In this document: in pieces, positions 56,955 through 64,000 of the stretch
Position numbering within the stretch: position 1 is the stretch's first letter
Layout: each line of letters starts with the position of its first letter
DNA from: Zanthoxylum bungeanum
Lineage: Eukaryota > Streptophyta > Magnoliopsida > Sapindales > Rutaceae
Assembly (NCBI GenBank): GCA_019454045.1
Contig: SKCR01033650.1
Coordinates: 276,363-340,362, forward strand
DNA length: 64,000 nt
Direction: 5' to 3'
The notes under the pieces: generated by a model
Told to the model about the DNA's origin: nothing
What the model saw: only the letters and a program-made list of their open reading frames with translations
Database searches by the model: none
Translations under genes and position numbers: made by a program

Positions 56955-59480
56955 ACTGTATCAGTCTGGGGGCGAGGCCCGTATCAGTATCAGCCTTAGG
57001 GCGAGGCTCATATCAGTAGTATCAGTCTGGGGCGAGGCCCATATCAGCAGTATCAGTCTTGGGGCGAGGCCCGTATCAATATCAGTCTTGGGGCGAGGCC
57101 CATATCAGCAGTATCAGTCTTAGGGCGAGGCCCATATCAGCTGTATCAGTCTGGGGGCGAGGCCCATATCAATATCAGTTTAGGGCGAAGCCCACATCAT
57201 TCTGCGGCCAAGGCCCACATCAGATTTTGGAATGGATCCAGGAATGGATCCCAGGGCCGAGGCCCACATCAGCAGAATTTTGGAATGAATCCAGGGAATG
57301 AATCCCAGGGTCGAGGCCCACATCAGCAGAATTTTGAATGAATCCAGGAATGATCCCAGGGCCAAGGCCCACATCAGCAGAATTTTGGAATGAATCCAGG
57401 GAATGAATCCCAAGGTCGAGGCCCACATCAGCAGAATTTTGGAATGAATCCAGGGAATGAATCCCAGGGCCGAGGCCCGCATCAGCAGAATTTTGGAATG
57501 AATCCGAGGGTTGAGACCCACATCAGCATCAATCTGGGGGCGAGGCCATGTCAGTAGCAGTTGGGGCGAGGCCCACTTCAACATCAGTTTTGGGGATGAG
57601 TCCCAGGGTCGAGGCCCACATCAACACAGTTTGGGAATGAGTCTCAGGTCGAAGCCCATATTGAGATCAGATCAGTTTCGGCCGAGGATGGCATTCTGGG
57701 GGCGAGGCCCATATCACATCAGTTTCAGTTTCTGCCGAGAATGGCATTCTGGGGCGAGACCCATATTACATCAGATCATTACAGTCCGAGAATGGACAAC
57801 TCGGGAATGAGCACGCTCGGGAATGAGCACGCCGGGAATGGCACTCCGGGAATGGAGATATAGTCCGGGAATGGACAGCTCGAGAACGAGCACGCCGAGA
57901 ATGGCACTCCGAGAATGGAGATATAGTCCGGGAATGGACAGCTCGAGAACGAGCACGCCGAGAATGACACTCCGAGAATGGAGATATAGTCCGGGAATGG
58001 ACAGCTCAAGAATGAGCATGCGAGAATGACACTCCGAGAATGGAGATATAGTCCGGGAATGGACAGTTCAAGAATGAACAAGCCGAGAATGGCAATCCAA
58101 GAAGGGAGCAAGTTCAAGAATGGACAGGCCGAGAATGACACTCCAAGAATGAAGCACGTTTCGGGAATGGACCACCTCACGATAACAGTTCAGGAATGAA
58201 CAACTTACAGTAACAGTTCGGGGACAAAGCCCACAGTTAACACAGTCAGGGAACAAAGCCCAAGGGAATAAAAGCCTCATGTCAGTATAAGTTTGAGAAC
58301 AAAGCTCAAGGGGAAGAAAGCCTCATGTCAGTATAAGTTTGAGACAAAGCTCAAGGGGAAGAAAGCCTCATGACAGTATAGTTTGAGAACAAAGCTCAAG
58401 AGGAAGAAAGCCTCATGTCAGTATAATTTGAGAACAAAGCTCAGGGGAAGAAAGCCTCATGCCAGTTCAGTTCGGGAATAAAGCCCACACTCAGTGCAGT
58501 TCAGGGAGAAAGCCTACATTCAGTTCAGTTCAGGAAGAAGGCCTGCATTCAATACAGTTCAAGAACAAAGCCCACAGTCCAAACAATCATGGAATAAAGC
58601 CCTATCTCTACACAGTCAGCAGTTCAGGAATAAAGCTCAGTACGGAAATAAAGACTCATCTCAACAGTTCGGAATAAAGCTCGGGAGGAATAAAGCCTCA
58701 TCTCAACACAGTTCGAGAATGAACAAGCCGGGAACGGCAATCCGAGAATAGAGCAGAGTTCAAGAATGAACAAGCCGGGAATGGCACTCCAGGAATGGAA
58801 GTACAGTTCAGGAATGAACAGGCCGAGAGTGGCACTCCAAGAATGGAAGCACGGTTCGGGAATGAACCAGGGGTCGCAGCACCTCACCATCCAACTCAAC
58901 CTGAGGCGGCAGCCGAGCCAGGTAAGTGAAAATGCATTGCATACCTTTGTGTTTGTTTCTGTTTTGTGCTCGCAGGTTCAAAGAAAGGAGAAAGCGGCAG
59001 GAATGAGCCAAGCAACGCCAAAGCAATTTCAGTTTTCGGGATGAGTCCCAAGGGCGAGGCCCATATCAGCTTAGGGGCGAGACCCATATCATGTCATCTC
59101 CAGGTATGGAGACACATCATCAGTTCGAGGGCGAGGTCCCTATAGTCAGCGGTGTTGGGGTCGAGGTGCCCGGGTCGAGGTGCCCCCGTTGTCCATTGTA
59201 GTTTCGAGTCGAGGTGCCCAGGGTCGAGGTGCCCACTACATCATCAGTTCTAGGGCGAGGTCCCTATGGTCAGCGGTGTTGGGTCGAGGTGCCCAGGGTC
59301 GAGGTGCCCCCGTTGTCCATTGTAGTTCCGGGTCGAGGTGCACAGGTCGAGGTGCCCACTACATCATCAGTTCTAGGGCGAGGTCCCTATAGTCAGCGGT
59401 GTTGGGTCGAGGTGCCCAGGGCCGAGGTGCCCCCGTTGTCAGTTACAATTATTGGGACGCGTCCCAGGATCGAGGTCCGC
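56955..59480. repeat. several tandem repeat families in the element interior
   Basis: In order: units of about 30-33 bp with TGGGGCGAGGCCCATATCAG (56955-57210); 54-bp units with GAATGAATCCAGGGAATGAA (57225-57515); 63-bp units with GGGAATGGACAGCTCGAGAA (57780-58190); 45-bp units with TTTGAGAACAAAGCTCAAGG (58200-58700, drifting); and GGTCGAGGTGCCCAGG repeats (59100-59460). Open frames across these repeats occur on both strands and are by-products of the repetition. A GAGGCCCAYATCAG core links several of the families. Confidence 0.85.
58920..58976 (+). other. intron-like GT-AG segment in the element interior
   Basis: GAGCCAG is followed by GTAAGTGAAAATGCATTGCA and, 50 bases on, TTTTGTGCTCGCAG. 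The donor half recurs at 59530. Ogre elements are known to carry an intron, but this one is very short and lies in non-coding repeats. Confidence 0.3.
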
Positions 59481-59599
59481 CGCAGTACTCAACTCAACAC
59501 ATGGTAAGTCAAGTGGCAGCTGGCGAGCCAGGTAAGTGAAAATGCATTGCATAACTTTGTAGGATTGTCACTGTTGCACATTACACAAGTCCCATCAAA

Positions 59600-59610
59600 G
59601 TGGGGGCGAC
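59600..59610 (+). promoter_or_regulatory. polypurine tract of the Tat/Ogre-like element
   Basis: GTGGGGGCGAC directly precedes the 3' LTR start TGTAGGCA. Confidence 0.6.
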
Positions 59611-62386
59611 TGTAGGCACTGCATTTTTACGCATAAGTCCCTATGATGAGTCTCATTTTGGAGACACTACCTTTTAAGTCACGGAGGTCACGGAAAACGG
59701 ACATCGGAAGGGGAATTCAGAATAAACAAGGTTCACTGTTTTCGTTGGTGCTACGTTCGTGTATACGTTCGAACGTCAACAGATGGCGGGCGTTCGTGCT
59801 GCGTTCGATGATGCGTTCGAACGGTGTCGGTAATTCTGGTTTTGCTGCTAGCCTCACATTAAGCCCAATTCGCCCAAACCTGGCCCACACGCCCAAGCCC
59901 ACTTAAAACACATATTTAACACATGGTGAAATCAAAACAAATCTAAAAATCACATACCAAATTAAATAAAATACTTACACAAATTAAAGAAATTGCATGC
60001 CTAATTAAAATCAATCAACAAACTAAATGCCTAATCTAAACCAATCAAATATAATCATACCAAGTTAAAATCATCAACCATATATTATTCCCAAACATAA
60101 AATATTGTATGCCTAATCAACATAAACTAAATATTCAACCTCCCTAATCCAACACCAAATCATATCCCTTTTAAATACACAAATCCCTTTCCTTGTCAAG
60201 CCTAACCCTTTGCCTATAAAAAGAACCCTTCACCAACCTTCTCAAGGCTAGCTAGCTCATTCACATAAGAAACACCCAAGCTCATAGACACAACACTCCC
60301 CCTCACCTCACCGAAAAACACATCCCAAGCACCCTAGACACACACATAAAACAGCCCCCGAACCACACCATAACACCACCGAAAATAACACCCAAAACAG
60401 TAGCCAAAACATCCCAACACAGTAACTAAAATACAGCAGCAAAACAGTAGTAGCGGCGGTAAATCGGAGTCAAAACAGCAGCAAAAGACGGAGGACGACG
60501 ACCCAAAATAGTAAGACAACCGAACGAGAGCAGTGAACCAGTGAACCGGAAGAGTTGCAGAGCTTTACCCCTTCCGATCTTCGTGAAACGCGAGTCCGAG
60601 AGACGACTTAAAAGGTTAGACCTGAGGGCACTTTTTCATTAGTTTATATTCGTTTCTTTTATTATTGAATTGTATTCACATGAGAGTCGTTTATGGATGC
60701 GTGTTGTGGGTATTGGATGAATGGAAGAGTGTTGTCTCTTGTGGTATATAGGATGGAACCCAGACGTAAATTCCGTAGCCGAATCCGAATGGACTGGTAG
60801 TGCGGTCTGTACTTGGGACAAAACTCTCCGTACCACTTGAGTAAACGGCACCTTCTCTTGTTTTGTGTTGCTTTGGTTTATTTAATTCTTGTCATTTAAA
60901 TTCTGCATGTTGTTTATTCCCGTATGATACGATCGAGTGCATGGGCTTAGTAAGTGCGATGAAAGGTTCCCTAATTGGAGGGTTAAAATCCTTCACCACG
61001 ATGCTCTGCCGCACCGATTGATGTGTGTTCGGTTGAATGCGAAATACGTTCAATCGGACATACTTAGTTTGATATGATTGTCTTTATTTTCGTATGCATG
61101 ATTCAACCGAGTGCATGGGCTTAGTAAGTGCGATGTGAGATCCCCTATGGGGAGGGGCTAAAGCCCTTTACCACGAGGCTTTGCCGCGCCGGTTGATGTG
61201 TGTTCGGTTGGATACAAGATACGTTCAATCGGGCACACTATGTTTAGTATTATTGCTTTTCATTCTATGTATGCATGATTCAGTCGAGCGCATGGGCTTA
61301 GTATGTTGGTCTAAAGGTCCTCTCTTTGAGAGATCAAGAGCCCCAAAAGGCCACCTTTACGACAGTACTTCGCCGCGCCCCTTTATTTTATCGTTTATGT
61401 ATTGCGTCCCATTTCATGCATCAGATCTGTTCCCGTTCTAACGCGTTTACGAACGCAACTCGAACGCGCATGTATTTTGCCTTGTCATGCATCAGGTCTT
61501 ATTTCTGTTTTCGAGCGCGTTCACACGAACCCATACGAACGTGAGCATTCTGTTTCATTTCCATTCGAACGCGTTCACAAACGCCACACGAACGAGAGCA
61601 TTCTGTTTCATTTCCGTTCGAACGCGTTATCAAACAACGCCATACGAACGCGAACATTCTGTTTACCGTTCGAACGCGTTTACGAACGCTACACGAACGC
61701 ACACGCACTTTCTTAGTTTCATAATGTATCAGGTCTGGTTTTCGTTCGAACGCGTTCTCGGACGCTACACGAACGCGAACCTTCTGTTTACCGTTCGAAC
61801 GCGTTTACGAACGCTACACGAACGAACGCGCACACACTGAACTGAGTCTGTCTTATCATATTCATGCATAATTGCCTCTTGATTGATCTTTCTTGTGTTA
61901 TATAGCCAACCGTATTATTTGTATTCCTGCATTTATCCATTCCATGTGTTCTTGGGATTTTATTCAAGCATGATTAGGCTGTTAGCAGGTTATTTGGTTA
62001 ATAGGTTCATGAGATAGTACTAAGCATGATTAGGTTGTTCTTAGTTTTCCATATCATAGGATTGAAATATGTTCATGAGATTGCCATGTGATGTTGCATG
62101 TTGTGATGAACTTGTTGATGTATGTACATGAATCTAGAAGCATGATATTTTTGGAAATAAATGTTTACTTAAGCTTAATTAAATTATTACATAAATCCTT
62201 TCATTACAAGTGACATGAGTAAGGGACCATTCCGAACCCAACGGTTTGAGGTATTCCCTTGCGAGGGGTGAGTGCGGCCTTAAATCTTTGTCCCGGTTCA
62301 CATCGGGTGGCGACTCCATATTATTTAGTATTTCCCAACTAGGTCGCGAGCCTAGGAACGGCGTCGCCCAGGTTCTGTGTCCTACA
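59611..62386 (+). repeat. 3' LTR of the Tat/Ogre-like element
   Basis: Nearly identical to 52836-55613 apart from scattered substitutions and many 1-4 base indels. The CGTTCGAACG array is at about 61430-61835. Confidence 0.9.
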
Positions 62387-62391
62387 AACCT

Positions 62392-63549
62392 GTTTTATAT
62401 ACTGCCACACGCAACATAATGAAACCAGCCTGTAAAGAGCTTTCAAATAGTGCTGTATGTCAAAGGAAAAAATCCAAACTACCCCAGTCACACGTCGGTC
62501 TTTAAGAGATTGACCAGATGATCTTCCGAACAGTAAAAGATACTGCTGACCTGACCTGGAATATCCGATCCATCCATTACGGTACATGAGATGAAACAAA
62601 ACTGAATCGAGCTATCGGGCTACTGTGGTCGGTCTCAGCTATGATGTTGTCGGCTTCTGCGATCTGTTCGATGATATTTTCTCTGGTCGGCCAGATCCAG
62701 GAAACTGAGTCCGGACTCTCTTCCTGGATGAGGAACAAACCAAACCTTCTGAACATCTGATCCTTCAAAAAGGAAAACCCCATCTCTGCCCTCGCCGAAC
62801 TGTTCAAATACCTTAGTCACAAAAATCACCATCAACAAATTTAAATAAAATTTTTAATTCGCAATAATAAATAAATAAATATTATATGAATATGGGGACA
62901 AACAAACCACCTTCATGGATTTTAATAATGATCACATGTTATAATAACCTCAGATTTACATAAATGAAAATGTGATAGTCTTTTATATATATAAAATTTC
63001 ATCACATAATAGAGAAAATAATCCAAATACATTATATCGTTTTTATAAAGACTAGTTTTCATTTGATAAATTATTATTAATTAAGGGATAGAGAGGATGA
63101 GAACAAGACCCGAGAGTGTGAGAACAAAGTTCATAGGCTAATAATTACATAGATTGTTTTATTCACTGATGTCACAGTGGGGAATCAAACCTAAGATTTA
63201 TTATACAAAGTAGATGTCTTGAACAGTGATCTATTACTTGTTGACTCATTTCTTCTAACATAATAAAATTCTCCTAACAGAACTAAAAATAACAAAGAAA
63301 AAGTACCATAATAAAAAAGATAAAAATCTGAAAATGTTCGGAAAATAATAGAAAGAAGAACTTCAAAATATACTCTTGAGGCCCTCAAACACACGATTGT
63401 TCTTTCATTGAGACTATCAAAGCAATTTATTATATTATTATTTTTTTCTAACACTCACTTCACGTGCTCATGTTGAAATTTATAAGCTTATCTAGTTTAC
63501 GAGTTGAGGATTGCATCAACCTTATATTCTTAGTTCAAAATCATTTTGT
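62392..63549. other. right flank of the Tat/Ogre-like element, no recognised gene
   Basis: Continues the pre-insertion sequence. On the minus strand a TATA-like GTATATAAAACAGG lies next to the insertion, and open frames at 62577-62838 have no recognisable domain. The rest is AT-rich and featureless. It may be the body of the LTR-bearing element whose end is at 52348-52835. Confidence 0.4.
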
Positions 63550-64000
63550 TGACGGTTGTTTTTCGTTACAGGAGTAATTCAGGAAAGACTACTCTTCAAA
63601 CAAATCTCACTCAACTGTGAATTTGTTTGATTTGTTAGGGAACCTAATACAAACTTGGCAAAAAATAGAATACACACAGATGAACAAATGATTTAACGTG
63701 GTTCGACGGGATGGATTCAACTTACGTCAACGGGTATAAGGGAAAAGAAAGCTTTTATTACTAGCTCGGGTCTGACCGACCTCTTTTGTTTCTCTAACTC
63801 GGGGTTATTATCTCTCTATTACAAGTTACAAATATTTTTGAATAAAATTGCTCAACCTTCAACAATGAAATCTCAACCCCTTTATATACTAAGTCTAATT
63901 ACACTACAATGCTATCCTCGTGACGTCAGTCACGTTGCTAAGCCATTATTGCTTAGGCTCTCTTTGTTGGGGTTTAGGCGCGGGCGCAGCAGGAGCTCGC
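63550..64000 (-). repeat. LTR-like sequence, diverged relative of 52348-52835, cut by the window edge
   Basis: Shares TTTAACGTGGTTCG, CTTACGTCAACGGG and TTTTATTACTA-type blocks, in the same order, with 52348-52835. On the minus strand it has TATATAAAGG (near 63880) and AATAAAAGC (near 63750). Confidence 0.5.

Larger units (their letters stand above)
52836..62386 (+). mobile_element. large non-autonomous Ty3/gypsy Tat/Ogre-like LTR element
   Basis: The LTRs (52836-55613 and 59611-62386, about 2777 bases each) start TGTAGGCA and end TCCTACA. A perfect 5-bp target duplication, AACCT, is at 52831-52835 and 62387-62391. The primer site CTGGCGACTCCACTGGGG follows the 5' LTR, and AAAGTGGGGGCGAC precedes the 3' LTR; this pair resembles Tat/Ogre elements, which is an assignment by knowledge, not by search. 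The 4.0-kb interior has no gag, protease, RT or integrase and consists largely of tandem repeats, so the element must depend on others for mobility. The LTRs are nearly identical apart from small indels, so insertion was recent. Confidence 0.88.

Noticed and set aside
57180..58280. Open frames of 80-134 codons in the element interior
   Set aside because: Direct products of 54- and 63-bp tandem repeats, open on both strands; there is no family resemblance.
62577..62838. Overlapping minus-strand open frames of 67 and 76 codons
   Set aside because: Two frames cover the same bases and neither shows a domain. More likely remnants of the element ending at 52348-52835.

Overview
The window is nuclear DNA from a eudicot plant. 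The evidence is short GT-AG introns, plant-specific gene families (IQD, OXS3-like, profilin, a class B-type HAD acid phosphatase), a cytosolic-type tRNA-Ile gene with Pol III terminators, and many plant-type transposons. I cannot name the species. Intergenic DNA is very AT-rich, and the right two thirds is mostly repeats.

Layout. 1-15.2 kb is the gene-bearing part. It holds an IQ67-domain (IQD) calmodulin-target gene (+, 4062-6254), tRNA-Ile(AAU) (+, 10551-10624), a two-pass membrane protein gene (+, 11033-13578) and an OXS3-family gene (-, 14458-15088) convergent with it. Small non-autonomous elements lie between them: two hAT-like MITE-type elements and tRNA-derived SINEs with clear target duplications. 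16069-20560 is a Mutator-like element present as a head-to-tail dimer inside a single 9-bp target duplication, with a GRF-type zinc-finger ORF in each unit. 20.6-26.0 kb is a very AT-rich higher-order tandem array with a period near 2333 bp. 27420-33668 is a decayed Ty1/copia element (-), inserted into the first unit of a second array (27.3 and 33.7-37.85 kb) whose higher-order period is about 721 bp.

39457-41473 (-) is a profilin gene with intact exon structure but a 1-nt deletion in exon 2. 42749-52021 (-) is an acid phosphatase gene split by two transposons: a Mutator-like element that may carry captured host sequence (43203-44724) in exon 2 and a Ty1/copia element (45185-51774) in exon 1. 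It also carries a frameshift and a lost splice acceptor.

52836-62386 is a large non-autonomous Tat/Ogre-like LTR element: 2.78-kb LTRs, 5-bp target duplication, no gag-pol, and an interior of several tandem repeat families. It sits beside an older LTR-like sequence, and a diverged relative of that sequence runs off the right edge.

The least expected signal is a CpG-rich palindromic module built on CGTTCGAACG. It is tandemly repeated in the leader of the copia element at 27.4-33.7 kb and again in both LTRs of the unrelated Tat/Ogre-like element. Splice junctions, target duplications and frames were worked out by eye; no database search or alignment program was run.
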